A stretch of 64,000 nucleotides of DNA, from assembly GCA_001298545.1 (NCBI GenBank), contig LJCX01000029.1:1-64000 (forward strand), written 5' to 3'. The number at the start of each line of letters is the position of its first letter. The first letter of the stretch is position 1. The DNA comes from Actinobacteria bacterium OV320 (GTDB lineage: Bacteria; Actinomycetota; Actinomycetes; Streptomycetales; Streptomycetaceae). The notes beneath the pieces are model-generated. The model was not told where the DNA came from and did not search any database. It worked only from the letters and a program-made list of their open reading frames with translations. Positions 15,414-23,466 of the stretch are shown here, piece by piece. The translations under genes and the position numbers were made by a program.

Positions 15414-16265
15414 TTGTCTGATCGGATGTTCAGCACACGAACCGTGGCTCTCGTTGTCGCCGCCGTCGCGCTTCTTCCCCTGGGTACGCCCGCTCGCGCC
15501 GCTCCTCCGCCGTCCCCTCCGTCCACTCCGTCCTGGGAGATCGACACGCCGGACCAGGTGCTCGCGCCGAGGGTGTACACGCCCACCGCGGCCGAGGACG
15601 CCGTCGAGCCGCGGGACGCGGCGGAGGGGACGTACGCGCTCGTCGAGTACGTGCCGCTGGACGAGGTGATGACCCGGGTGGCGTGCAGCAAGCGGGCCGG
15701 GCCCTACCAGCGGGCGGTCGAGCGGTGGCTGAAGCTGACCGTGGACGGGAAGCAGTCCGCCGCCGACTGCAAGGCGATCCGTGCGTTCCAGCGGCAGCAG
15801 GGGATCGAGCCCGCGATCGGGTTCGCCGGGCCCGTCACCTGGGCCCGGATGCAGCTCGTCGCCGCGAGGAAGAACCCCAACGCCAAGAAGAAGTGTCCGG
15901 TGCGGACCCACCGGGTCGCCTGCGTCGATCTCAACCGGCAACTGACCTGGGTGCAGAAGGGGACGAAGGTCGTCTTCGGACCCGTGTCGATGCGCAGCGG
16001 GCGGGCCGTGCACCCGACCCGCAAGGGGTGGCACACCGTCTACTGGCGGCACAAGAACCACGTCTCCACGCTCTACAACGCCCCCATGCCGTATGCGCAG
16101 TTCTTCGACGGCGGCCAGGCCTTCCACGCCGTCTACGACAGCATCCACACCACCATCGGCTCCATGGGCTGCGTCAATCTCACCGTCGGTGACGCGCGCC
16201 GGCTGTGGGATGTGCTGAAGCAGGGCGACCGGGTCTACGTATGGGGGCACCGGCCCGGTACTTAG
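15414..16265 (+). CDS. Secreted L,D-transpeptidase-like protein with peptidoglycan-binding domain
   Basis: The protein has a signal peptide (about 1-30, cleavage after PARA), a peptidoglycan-binding-1-like region (about 90-150, AFQRQQGIEP), and a C-terminal YkuD domain. The putative catalytic motif is HTTIGSMGCVNL with Cys253 (TTG-start numbering); the usual S/T-H-G-C is S-M-G-C here, so the His next to the glycine is replaced by Met, while other His residues (His238, His245) remain. It probably crosslinks or edits peptidoglycan. The start is uncertain: TTG 15414 or ATG 15426, neither with a ribosome binding site. The 20-mer shared with the glmM leader overlaps this start. alr follows 34 bases downstream. 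Confidence 0.82.
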   Translation: MSDRMFSTRTVALVVAAVALLPLGTPARAAPPPSPPSTPSWEIDTPDQVLAPRVYTPTAAEDAVEPRDAAEGTYALVEYVPLDEVMTRVACSKRAGPYQRAVERWLKLTVDGKQSAADCKAIRAFQRQQGIEPAIGFAGPVTWARMQLVAARKNPNAKKKCPVRTHRVACVDLNRQLTWVQKGTKVVFGPVSMRSGRAVHPTRKGWHTVYWRHKNHVSTLYNAPMPYAQFFDGGQAFHAVYDSIHTTIGSMGCVNLTVGDARRLWDVLKQGDRVYVWGHRPGT

Positions 16266-16299
16266 GGGGCGGTCCGGGCCCTCTGAGACACTGGGCGCG

Positions 16300-17463
16300 A
16301 TGAGTGAGACTGCCAAGCCGCCCGCCCCCCCGTCGCGCGCCCGTGCCGAGATCGACCTGGCCGCGCTGCGGGCCAACGTGCGTACGTTGCGCGCCAAGGC
16401 GCCGGGCGCGGAGTTCATGGCCGTGGTGAAGGCCGACGGGTACGGGCACGGGGCCGCTCCCTGTGCCCGCGCCGCGGTCGCGGCCGGCGCCGGCTGGGTG
16501 GGCACCGCCACGCCCGAGGAGGCGCTGGCGCTGCGCGCGGACGGCGGGCTGCCGGCGGACGTCAGGATCATGTGCTGGCTGTGGACGCCGGGCGGCCCCT
16601 GGCGGGAGGCGGTCGAGGCCGGACTCGATGTGTCGGTGAGCGGGCTCTGGGCCCTGCGGGAGGTCGTCGAGGGGGCACGGGCCGCCGGGCTGCCCGCCCG
16701 CGTGCAGCTCAAGGCCGACACCGGGCTCGGGCGCAACGGCTGCCAGCCCGCCGACTGGCCCGAGCTGGTGGGCGAGGCGCTGCGGGCCGAGAGCGAGGGG
16801 CTGCTCCGGGTCACCGGGCTGTGGTCGCACTTCGCCTGCGCCGACGAGCCCGGACATCCCTCCATCGCGCCCCAGCTCGACCGCTTCCACGAGATGGTGG
16901 CGTACGCCGAACGGCAGGGTGTGCGGCCCGAGGTGCGGCACATCGCCAACTCCCCGGCCACGCTCACGCTCCCGGAGACCCACCTCGACCTGGTCCGCCC
17001 GGGCATCGCGATGTACGGCCTGTCGCCCAGCCCCGAGCTGGGCTGCGCCGCCGACTTCGGGCTGCGCCCGGTGATGACCCTCGCGGCCTCGCTGGCCCTG
17101 GTGAAGCACGTCCCGGGCGGCCACGGCGTGAGCTACGGCCACCACTACGTCACCCCGGGCGAGACCACCCTGGGCCTGGTCCCCCTCGGCTATGCGGACG
17201 GTGTCCCCCGGCACGCCTCCGGGAGCGGTCCGGTGCTGGTCGCCGGCAAGTGGCGGACGGCGGCCGGCCGGATCGCCATGGACCAGTTCGTCGTCGACCT
17301 CGGCGGCGACGAGCCCGGCCCCGGCGCGGAGGCGGTCCTCTTCGGACCGGGCGACCGCGGTGAACCCACGGCACAGGACTGGGCGCAGGCGGCCGGCACC
17401 ATCGGGTACGAGATCGTCACGCGCATCGGATCGCGCGTACCCCGCGTCTATGTGAACGAGTGA
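16300..17463 (+). CDS. alr: Alanine racemase
   Basis: Alr interconverts L- and D-alanine with PLP to supply peptidoglycan synthesis. The 387-residue protein has the PLP-lysine motif AVVKADGYGHG with Lys44. The second catalytic residue, Tyr, is in HGVSYGHHYVT (near residue 275), and MYGLSPSPELG contributes to the active site. RIAMDQFVVDLG is the C-terminal domain signature. Start ATG 16300 gives MSETAKPP. The next gene begins 55 bases later on the same strand, and the alr-hydrolase-tsaE order is standard for Streptomyces. Confidence 0.97.
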   Translation: MSETAKPPAPPSRARAEIDLAALRANVRTLRAKAPGAEFMAVVKADGYGHGAAPCARAAVAAGAGWVGTATPEEALALRADGGLPADVRIMCWLWTPGGPWREAVEAGLDVSVSGLWALREVVEGARAAGLPARVQLKADTGLGRNGCQPADWPELVGEALRAESEGLLRVTGLWSHFACADEPGHPSIAPQLDRFHEMVAYAERQGVRPEVRHIANSPATLTLPETHLDLVRPGIAMYGLSPSPELGCAADFGLRPVMTLAASLALVKHVPGGHGVSYGHHYVTPGETTLGLVPLGYADGVPRHASGSGPVLVAGKWRTAAGRIAMDQFVVDLGGDEPGPGAEAVLFGPGDRGEPTAQDWAQAAGTIGYEIVTRIGSRVPRVYVNE

Positions 17464-17518
17464 CCAGGACGGGTAACCCGCAGTCAGTACAGGGGCATCG
17501 GCCAAAGAGGAGCGGTAC

Positions 17519-18769
17519 GTGAGCGAGAGCAGCGCGGAGGCGGTGGCGAGCGCCGCCTCGGCGGTCGTTGCCGCCTCCGCCACGGGGGCGGGCGGGGGGT
17601 GGCGCCGGGCGACCGGCATCGCCGGCGCCGCGATAGGCGTGATCGCCGCGGGCGCCGCGGCGGGTGTGGCCCTGGAGCGGATGACCGTCGGCCGCGGCAT
17701 GCGGGCGAAGGCCCGGCTCGCGCTCGACTCGACGGGGCCGTACGGCGGCCTGCGCGGCACTCCCGGCAAGGCGTACGCCGAGGACGGCACCGAGCTGTAC
17801 TACGAGGTCGACGACGTCGAGCCGCAGGGCGGACCGGCGAACCGGCGGCGCAGGCTCTTCGGGCGCAAGGCCCCGCTCCCCGTCACCGTGGTCTTCAGCC
17901 ACGGCTACTGCCTCAACCAGGACTCCTGGCACTTCCAGCGGGCGGCCCTGCGGGGCGTCGTACGGACCGTGCACTGGGACCAGCGCAGTCACGGCCGGTC
18001 CGGGCGCGGCACCGCCCAGATACGGGACGGCGAGCCGGTCACCATCGATCAGCTGGGGCGCGACCTGAGGGCCGTGATCGACGCGGCCGTGCCGGAGGGG
18101 CCGATCGTGCTCGTCGGGCACTCCATGGGCGGGATGACGGTGATGGCCCTGGCCGCGCTGTACCCCGAGCTGATCCGCGAGCGGGTCGTCGCCACCGCCT
18201 TCGTCGGTACGTCGTCGGGGCGGCTCGGCGAGGTCAATTTCGGGCTGCCGGTCGCGGGCGTGAACGCGGTGCGGCGGGTGCTGCCGGGGGTGCTGAAGGC
18301 GCTGGGGCAGCAGGCGGCCCTGGTGGAGAAGGGGCGACGGGCCACCGCCGATCTCTTCGCCGGGATCATCAAGCGGTACTCGTTCGCGTCGCGGGACGTG
18401 GATCCGGCGGTGGCGCGGTTCGCCGAGCGGATGATCGAGGGCACGCCGATCGACGTGGTCGCCGAGTTCTATCCGGCGTTCACGGATCACGACAAGACCG
18501 AGGCGCTGGCCTGTTTCACCGACATGCCGGTGCTGGTGCTCGCCGGGATCGGGGACCTGGTCACGCCCAGCGAGCACAGCGAGGCGATCGCCGACCTGCT
18601 GCCGGACGCCGAGCTGGTCCTCGTCCCCGACGCCGGGCATCTCGTGATGCTGGAACACCCGGAAGTGGTCACCGACCGCCTCGCCGACCTGCTCACCCGC
18701 GCGGGTGCCGTGCCCGCAGGAGCTACCGTGAACGGCTATGGAAGCACCAGCAGCGCACAACCCGGCTGA
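17519..18769 (+). CDS. Membrane-associated alpha/beta hydrolase
   Basis: The 416-residue product has an Ala-rich N-terminus with one hydrophobic helix (about 32-53), then an alpha/beta-hydrolase fold. The oxyanion-hole HG is in FSHGYCLNQDSWHF, the nucleophile elbow is GHSMGG (Ser202), the acid is probably the Asp in AGIGDLVTP and the base the His in PDAGHLVML. The substrate is unknown; its fixed position between alr and tsaE suggests an envelope or housekeeping role, but this is inference. The GTG start is preceded by AGAGGAG. Its last 32 bases overlap tsaE in another frame. Confidence 0.88.
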   Translation: MSESSAEAVASAASAVVAASATGAGGGWRRATGIAGAAIGVIAAGAAAGVALERMTVGRGMRAKARLALDSTGPYGGLRGTPGKAYAEDGTELYYEVDDVEPQGGPANRRRRLFGRKAPLPVTVVFSHGYCLNQDSWHFQRAALRGVVRTVHWDQRSHGRSGRGTAQIRDGEPVTIDQLGRDLRAVIDAAVPEGPIVLVGHSMGGMTVMALAALYPELIRERVVATAFVGTSSGRLGEVNFGLPVAGVNAVRRVLPGVLKALGQQAALVEKGRRATADLFAGIIKRYSFASRDVDPAVARFAERMIEGTPIDVVAEFYPAFTDHDKTEALACFTDMPVLVLAGIGDLVTPSEHSEAIADLLPDAELVLVPDAGHLVMLEHPEVVTDRLADLLTRAGAVPAGATVNGYGSTSSAQPG

Positions 18770-19280
18770 GCCCGGACCTCTCGGAGACCGCGTCAAAAAC
18801 CGCGTCGAGATCGTCGTCAACTCCCCCGAGCAGATGGGGGAGCTGGGCCGTCGTCTCGCCAAGCTGTTGCGCGCGGGTGATCTCGTGATGCTCAGCGGGG
18901 AACTCGGCGCGGGCAAGACGACGCTCACCCGCGGGCTCGGCGCGGGACTCGGGATCCGGGGTGCCGTCACCTCCCCGACGTTCGTGATCGCCCGCGTGCA
19001 CCCCTCCCTCTCGGACGGTCCGCCGCTCGTCCACGTCGACGCGTACCGCCTGGGCGGCGGGCTCGACGAGATGGAGGACCTCGACCTCGACGTGTCGCTG
19101 CCCGCGTCGGTGATCGTCGTGGAGTGGGGCGAGGGCAAGGTCGAGGAACTGACCGACGACCGGCTCCAGGTCCTCATCCACCGTGCCGTCGGCGACACCA
19201 CGGACGAGGTGCGGCACGTGACGGTGACGGGGCTCGGCGAGCGCTGGGCCTCGGCGGACCTCGGCGTGCTGTCGGCCTGA
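18738..19280 (+). CDS. tsaE: tRNA t6A biosynthesis ATPase TsaE
   Basis: TsaE is the P-loop ATPase that resets the TsaB-TsaD complex making N6-threonylcarbamoyladenosine in tRNAs that read ANN codons. The 180-residue protein has Walker A GELGAGKTT, the TSPTF switch motif, DAYRL and VVEWGEG (Walker B region). It starts inside the hydrolase gene (overlap 32 bases), with AGGAGC about 10 bases upstream. tsaB and tsaD lie 1-3 kb downstream, separated from it by two minus-strand genes. Confidence 0.95.
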   Translation: MEAPAAHNPAEPGPLGDRVKNRVEIVVNSPEQMGELGRRLAKLLRAGDLVMLSGELGAGKTTLTRGLGAGLGIRGAVTSPTFVIARVHPSLSDGPPLVHVDAYRLGGGLDEMEDLDLDVSLPASVIVVEWGEGKVEELTDDRLQVLIHRAVGDTTDEVRHVTVTGLGERWASADLGVLSA

Positions 19281-19352
19281 TCGACGGGTGATCGCCGTGA
19301 TCGGCGGGCGGTCGGCCGGACGGGTGTCCGCGGCGCCGGTCGCCGGTGGCGC

Positions 19353-19523
19353 TCACGCCGCCCTGGGACGCTCCACCGGCTGCTCGGTGAGTGCCGGGTC
19401 GGGCAGCCGCGGCGGCGTCGAGACGGCTTCCGCGGCCGCGCACGAGGCCAGCAGATCCCGCATGGACACACCGGCGAGCGTGAACGGCCGCGACGGCCGG
19501 CCCTTGGGCTCGGTGACCGACAT
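19353..19523 (-). CDS. Small conserved-looking protein of 56 residues
   Basis: A short gene on the minus strand reads MSVTEPKGRPSRPFTLAGVS, then MRDLLASCAAAEAVSTPP and a Pro-rich end ERPRAA. Its ATG sits five bases behind a perfect AGGAGG, the best ribosome binding site in this stretch, and codon third positions are strongly G/C. There is a single Cys (residue 28), no signal peptide and no transmembrane helix. I do not recognise the family. A perfect 11-bp inverted repeat lies 27 bases upstream of the start, suggesting a dedicated regulator. The gene occupies the gap between tsaE and tsaB, opposite to both. Confidence 0.7.
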   Translation of the reverse strand: MSVTEPKGRPSRPFTLAGVSMRDLLASCAAAEAVSTPPRLPDPALTEQPVERPRAA

Positions 19524-19550
19524 GGACGCCTCCTGAGGTTCGGGGGCGGG

Positions 19551-19574
19551 CGTAGTTAGGTAGACCTAACTACG
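19551..19574. promoter_or_regulatory. Perfect palindrome (11-2-11), candidate operator
   Basis: CGTAGTTAGGT and ACCTAACTACG are perfect inverted arms separated by AG. The site lies 28-51 bases upstream of the 56-codon gene, where core promoter elements are expected. TTAGGT and ACCTAA are the half sites of DtxR/DmdR iron boxes, but here they are two bases apart rather than seven, so an iron regulator is not assured. A TetR- or MarR-type repressor is an alternative. Confidence 0.7.
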
Positions 19575-19684
19575 AAGTTGATTCCATGTGACCACGCACC
19601 GGACATCCGACGCAACATTTTGCCGACGTCTCGTCGGAACGTTCACGGGATACTCGGGCGCCGCACCCCGGCCCCGAGCCACCC

Positions 19685-20236
19685 CTACGGGATCACGACG
19701 ACGGCCTGTCCGATCGTCGCGAAGTCCCACATCGCGTCGCCGTCCGCGACGGTCTGCCGGATGCCGCCCGTCTTCACCGTCGGGTCGGGCTCGGGCAGCG
19801 AGCCGTCCAGGGCCGCGCTGAAGCCGATCGTCACGTCGTCGGCGGTGGTGAAGCGCACGACGTGCTCGATGGGGGTGCCGTCGGTGCCGGTGACGGCGGC
19901 CGCGCGGGAGGTGACGGCGTACGTGCCCGGGAGCGGGTCCACACTGCCGGGGGCGACCTCGAACGTGCGCTTGACCCCGCCGTCCGAACCGACCAGCCAG
20001 ACCCGGTCGTCGTCCAGCGAGTACACGACCCGCGTGCCGAGGCCGGAGTCGGCCGGCAGCGCGGCGGGGTGGTCCTTGTCCCGGGGCGCCTTCGCCGCCT
20101 TGGCGGGGGCGCCGCTGCGCTGTGGCCGGGACAGGTCGACGGGTGCGCTCGCCGACGCCTGGAAGGTGAGGAACGCGACCGTCGCCAGGGCCGCCGCGGT
20201 GAGCCCGGCCACGAAAGTCGAGCTGTTGCTTGGCAT
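19685..20236 (-). CDS. Secreted or membrane-anchored protein, function unknown
   Basis: The 183-residue product has a hydrophobic N-terminal segment (about 7-28: FVAGLTAAALATVAFLTFQA) that is either an uncleaved anchor or a signal peptide, then a Lys/Ala-rich linker to about 60. The remaining 120 residues look like a small beta-rich domain (VVYSLDDDRVWLVGSDGGVKRTF, TADDVTIGFSAALDGS). No Cys and no catalytic motif are visible. It lies opposite to the tsa genes. I do not recognise it. Confidence 0.75.
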   Translation of the reverse strand: MPSNSSTFVAGLTAAALATVAFLTFQASASAPVDLSRPQRSGAPAKAAKAPRDKDHPAALPADSGLGTRVVYSLDDDRVWLVGSDGGVKRTFEVAPGSVDPLPGTYAVTSRAAAVTGTDGTPIEHVVRFTTADDVTIGFSAALDGSLPEPDPTVKTGGIRQTVADGDAMWDFATIGQAVVVIP

Positions 20237-20347
20237 CGACGACCACCCAGTCTGTCCCGTACGTCACGTTTCGCGGTGACGTTAGCAGTCATCACGCCTC
20301 CGACCGGCGCGGCCATGTCCGGGGCACGGGAGCCGTAGGCTGTTTGC

Positions 20348-21001
20348 GTGCTCTTGCTCGCTCTGGATACCGCCACCCCCGCCGTCACCGTCGCGCTGCA
20401 CGACGGCACGGACGTCATCGCCTCCTCGAGTCAGGTGGACGCGCGCCGGCACGGCGAGCTGCTGCTGCCGGCCGTCGACCGGCTGCTCGCCGGGGCCGGG
20501 CGCAGTCTCGACGCCGTCACCGGGATCGTCGTCGGCGTCGGCCCCGGCCCGTACACCGGGCTGAGAGTCGGTCTGATGACCGCCGACACCTTCGGGCTCG
20601 CGCTCGGCGTCCCGGTGCACGGTCTGTGCACCCTCGACGGCCTCGCCTACGCGGCCGACCTCGAAGGACCCTTCGTCGTGGCGACCGACGCCCGCCGCAA
20701 GGAGGTCTACTGGGCGCGTTACGACAACTCCCGGACCCGGGTGTCGGGCCCCGCGGTGGACCGGCCCGCCGACATCGCCGACGAGGTGGCCGGGCTGCCG
20801 TCCGTCGGCGCGGGCGCGCTGCTGTACCCGGACACCTTCCCCGAAGCGCACGAGCCCGAGCACGTCTCCGCCGCCGCCCTCGCCTCGCTCGCCGCCGAGC
20901 GGCTCGTCCGGGGCGAGGAGCTGCCGGCCCCGCGCCCGCTGTACCTGCGCCGGCCGGACGCCCAGGTGCCGAAGAACTACAAGGTGGTCACCCCCAAGTG
21001 A
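20348..21001 (+). CDS. tsaB: tRNA t6A biosynthesis scaffold protein TsaB
   Basis: TsaB is the ASKHA-fold partner of TsaD in the t6A complex and lacks catalytic activity of its own. The 217-residue product starts with LLLALDTATPAVTVAL (first phosphate-loop-like segment), followed by RRHGELLLPAVDRLL and VGVGPGPYTGLRVGL, which are diagnostic. A GTG start at 20348 has no strong Shine-Dalgarno sequence. The stop overlaps the start of rimI by four bases (GTGA), so translation is coupled. Confidence 0.95.
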   Translation: MLLLALDTATPAVTVALHDGTDVIASSSQVDARRHGELLLPAVDRLLAGAGRSLDAVTGIVVGVGPGPYTGLRVGLMTADTFGLALGVPVHGLCTLDGLAYAADLEGPFVVATDARRKEVYWARYDNSRTRVSGPAVDRPADIADEVAGLPSVGAGALLYPDTFPEAHEPEHVSAAALASLAAERLVRGEELPAPRPLYLRRPDAQVPKNYKVVTPK

Positions 21002-21573
21002 CCGAAGCCGCCAACCCGACCGGCCGGCCCGTGCTGCGGGAGATGCGCTGGTGGGACATCGAACCCGTGCTGGAGCTGGAGAAGGACCTCTTCCCCGAGG
21101 ACGCCTGGTCACGGGGCATGTTCTGGTCCGACCTGGCCCATGCCCGGGGCCCCGAGGCGACCCGGCGCTATCTCGTCGCGGTCGAGACCACGGCCGAGGG
21201 CGAGCGGATCGTCGGGTACGCGGGCCTGGCCGCGGCCGGCACGGGGTCCGACAGCGGCTTTCCCGCGGTCGGCGACGTCCAGACGATCGCCGTCGCCCGC
21301 GGCCACTGGAGCACCGGTCTCGGCGGCCGCCTGCTGACGGAGCTGCTGCGCGCGGCGACCGCCTTCGAGTGCGCCGAGGTCATGCTGGAGTGCCGGATCG
21401 ACAACGTGCGCGCCCAGAAGCTCTACGAACGCTTCGGGTTCGAGGCCATCGGCTTCCGGCGCGGCTACTACCAGCCGGGGAACGTGGACGCCCTGGTGAT
21501 GCGGCTGACCGATCCATCGACATCCGTACCGACACCGGTACAAGGGACACAGGAAACCGAGAACAATGGCTGA
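20998..21573 (+). CDS. rimI: Ribosomal-protein alanine N-acetyltransferase-like GNAT protein
   Basis: The 191-residue protein is a GNAT acetyltransferase. FPEDAWSRGMFWSDL is the RimI-type substrate region and VQTIAVARGHWSTGLGGRLL contains the acetyl-CoA binding R/Q-x-x-G-x-G/A pattern (here with G-L-G-G). LECRIDNVRAQKLYERFGFEAIGFRRGYY is the RimI signature. The start GTG overlaps the tsaB stop and the 3' end overlaps tsaD by eight bases. In E. coli RimI acetylates S18; in actinobacteria the substrate is less certain. The tsaB-rimI-tsaD arrangement is widely conserved. Confidence 0.92.
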   Translation: MTEAANPTGRPVLREMRWWDIEPVLELEKDLFPEDAWSRGMFWSDLAHARGPEATRRYLVAVETTAEGERIVGYAGLAAAGTGSDSGFPAVGDVQTIAVARGHWSTGLGGRLLTELLRAATAFECAEVMLECRIDNVRAQKLYERFGFEAIGFRRGYYQPGNVDALVMRLTDPSTSVPTPVQGTQETENNG

Positions 21574-22669
21574 CGAACCCCTGGTTCTGGGGATCGAGAC
21601 CTCCTGCGACGAGACCGGCGTGGGCGTCGTGCGCGGCACGACCCTGCTGGCGGACGCGATCGCCTCCAGCGTCGACGAGCACGCCCGCTTCGGCGGGGTC
21701 GTACCGGAGGTGGCGTCCCGGGCCCACCTGGAGGCGATGGTCCCGACCATCGAGCGGGCCCTGAAGGAAGCGGGGGTGAGCCCGAGGGACCTCGACGGCA
21801 TCGCGGTCACGGCCGGTCCCGGTCTCGCCGGTGCCCTGCTGGTCGGCGTCTCGGCGGCGAAGGCGTACGCCTACGCCCTCGGCAAGCCCCTCTACGGGGT
21901 GAATCACCTCGCCTCCCACATCTGCGTGGACCAGCTGGAGCACGGCGCGCTGCCCGAGCCGACGATGGCGCTGCTGGTGTCCGGCGGCCACTCGTCCCTG
22001 CTGCTGTCCACCGACATCACCTCCGACGTCCGTCCGATGGGCGCCACCATCGACGACGCGGCGGGCGAGGCCTTCGACAAGATCGCCCGGGTGCTGAACC
22101 TGGGCTTCCCGGGCGGCCCCGTCATCGACCGCTACGCCCGCGAGGGCGACCCCAAGGCGATCGCCTTCCCGCGCGGCCTGACCGGCCCGCGCGACCCGGT
22201 GTACGACTTCTCCTTCTCCGGACTGAAGACGTCGGTCGCCCGCTGGATCGAGGCGAAGCGGGCGGCGGGCGAGGAGGTCCCGGTCCGTGACGTGGCGGCC
22301 TCCTTCCAGGAGGCGGTCGTGGACGTCCTGACCCGCAAGGCCGTACGGGCCTGCAAGGACGAGGGCGTCGACCACCTGATGATCGGCGGCGGCGTGGCCG
22401 CGAACACCCGGCTGCGGGCCCTGGCCCAGGAGCGCTGCGAGGCCGCCGGCATCCGGCTGCGCGTCCCGCGCCCCAAGCTGTGCACGGACAACGGCGCGAT
22501 GGTGGCGGCCCTGGGCGCGGAGATGGTGGCCCGCGGACGCGCCGCGTCCGACTGGGACCTGTCGGCGGACTCCTCGCTGCCGGTGACCGACCCCCATGTG
22601 CCGGGCCGCCCGCACGACCACGACCACGTCCACGCCCACGAGAGCGGCAAGGACAACCTCTACTCATGA
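21566..22669 (+). CDS. tsaD: tRNA t6A threonylcarbamoyltransferase TsaD
   Basis: TsaD transfers the threonylcarbamoyl group to A37 of ANN-decoding tRNAs. The 367-residue product has the family start LGIETSCDETGVG, the metal-binding His pair in VNHLASHIC (His114, His118), and GGGVAANTRLR plus CTDNGAMVAALG near the end. All are intact. The C-terminus carries a short His/Asp run (HDHDHVHAH) not needed for the fold and perhaps metal-binding. Start and stop overlap the neighbouring genes by eight and four bases. Confidence 0.96.
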   Translation: MADEPLVLGIETSCDETGVGVVRGTTLLADAIASSVDEHARFGGVVPEVASRAHLEAMVPTIERALKEAGVSPRDLDGIAVTAGPGLAGALLVGVSAAKAYAYALGKPLYGVNHLASHICVDQLEHGALPEPTMALLVSGGHSSLLLSTDITSDVRPMGATIDDAAGEAFDKIARVLNLGFPGGPVIDRYAREGDPKAIAFPRGLTGPRDPVYDFSFSGLKTSVARWIEAKRAAGEEVPVRDVAASFQEAVVDVLTRKAVRACKDEGVDHLMIGGGVAANTRLRALAQERCEAAGIRLRVPRPKLCTDNGAMVAALGAEMVARGRAASDWDLSADSSLPVTDPHVPGRPHDHDHVHAHESGKDNLYS

Positions 22670-22926
22670 CGGTCGCGCTGATGTGGGAGGCCCGGGCGGT
22701 CACCGGCCGGGGCGAGGACCTGCTGGCCTGGGCGCGGGCGCAGGATCTCGCGCCCGCGCCCGGGCGCCGGGAGACCTTCCGCGCCCCGCAGGACCGGGTG
22801 CTGGTCATCACCTGGTGGGACGCCGACTACGACGCCGTCCTCCCCGAACTCCCCGATCCCGACGCGGCGCTGGTGAGCCGGGCCGCGCACCGGTGGCGGT
22901 TCGAGCCGGTACCGGACCCGACGTGA
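22666..22926 (+). CDS. Small hypothetical protein coupled to tsaD
   Basis: The 86-residue protein (MTVALMWEARAVTGRGEDLL) has the size and alternating pattern of a ferredoxin-like alpha/beta barrel domain (VALMWEARA, DRVLVITWWD), perhaps of the dimeric ABM type, but no heme or catalytic residue can be named. ATGA overlap with the tsaD stop shows coupling, and its own stop overlaps the next gene (GTGA). It probably rides on the tsa transcript; role unknown. Confidence 0.75.
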   Translation: MTVALMWEARAVTGRGEDLLAWARAQDLAPAPGRRETFRAPQDRVLVITWWDADYDAVLPELPDPDAALVSRAAHRWRFEPVPDPT

Positions 22927-23339
22927 GCGGCCGGGGCCCGACCGCGAGGCGCGGGTGCGAAGGCTTTACCCCGGAGGGGCCAACCGACGAACCGACCGAC
23001 GAACCGACCGACGAATCGACCGACGAATCGACGGACGAACCGTCCTGGTACGGCGTCCGGTGCGTCTTCCGGCACGGCTCCCTGGGCGTCTACGAGGAGC
23101 GCATCACCCTGTGGACGGCCCGGTCGGCGGACGAGGCGGTCGAGCGGGCGGAGGCCGAGGCCGCCGAGTACTGCGAGGACCTCGACGGCGTCGAGTACGC
23201 CCGGCTCGCCCAGGCCTTCACCCTGTTCGGGACGCCCGGCGACGGCGCCGAGGTGTTCTCCCTGATGCGCGGGAGCACGCTGCCGCCGGGGGAGTACGTG
23301 GACCGTTACTTCGCGACGGGGGACGAACGAACGGCGTGA
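22923..23339 (+). CDS. DUF4288-like protein with PTDE repeats
   Basis: The 138-residue product starts at a GTG overlapping the previous stop. Residues 20-39 are five tandem four-residue repeats (PTDE x3, STDE x2) encoded by a 12-bp repeat at 22981-23040. The following domain, WYGVRCVFRH..YEERITLWTA..ADEAVERAEAEA, resembles DUF4288 proteins, whose function is unknown. The gene ends the tsaB-rimI-tsaD run. The acidic repeat is likely an expandable linker. Confidence 0.75.
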   Translation: MSGRGPTARRGCEGFTPEGPTDEPTDEPTDESTDESTDEPSWYGVRCVFRHGSLGVYEERITLWTARSADEAVERAEAEAAEYCEDLDGVEYARLAQAFTLFGTPGDGAEVFSLMRGSTLPPGEYVDRYFATGDERTA

Positions 23340-23466
23340 GGCGGCTACCACTACGGCTACGGCTGCGGCGCGGTGCCGTGACGGCCGCGTCGAGCACCGT
23401 CCAACTCCGTGTACTCGGGGGAGTTCACCGCGTCGGTGTCACCGGCGGACAGTGCCCGTGAACACG

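Noticed and set aside
13614..17006. Minus-strand frame of about 1130 codons over the nnr, transpeptidase and alr genes
   Set aside because: Antisense to three well-supported genes; composition and lack of any motif mark it as a shadow.
19551..19574. DmdR/IdeR iron box as a firm call
   Set aside because: Half sites fit, but the spacing is five bases shorter than the 19-bp consensus, so only a generic operator is claimed.
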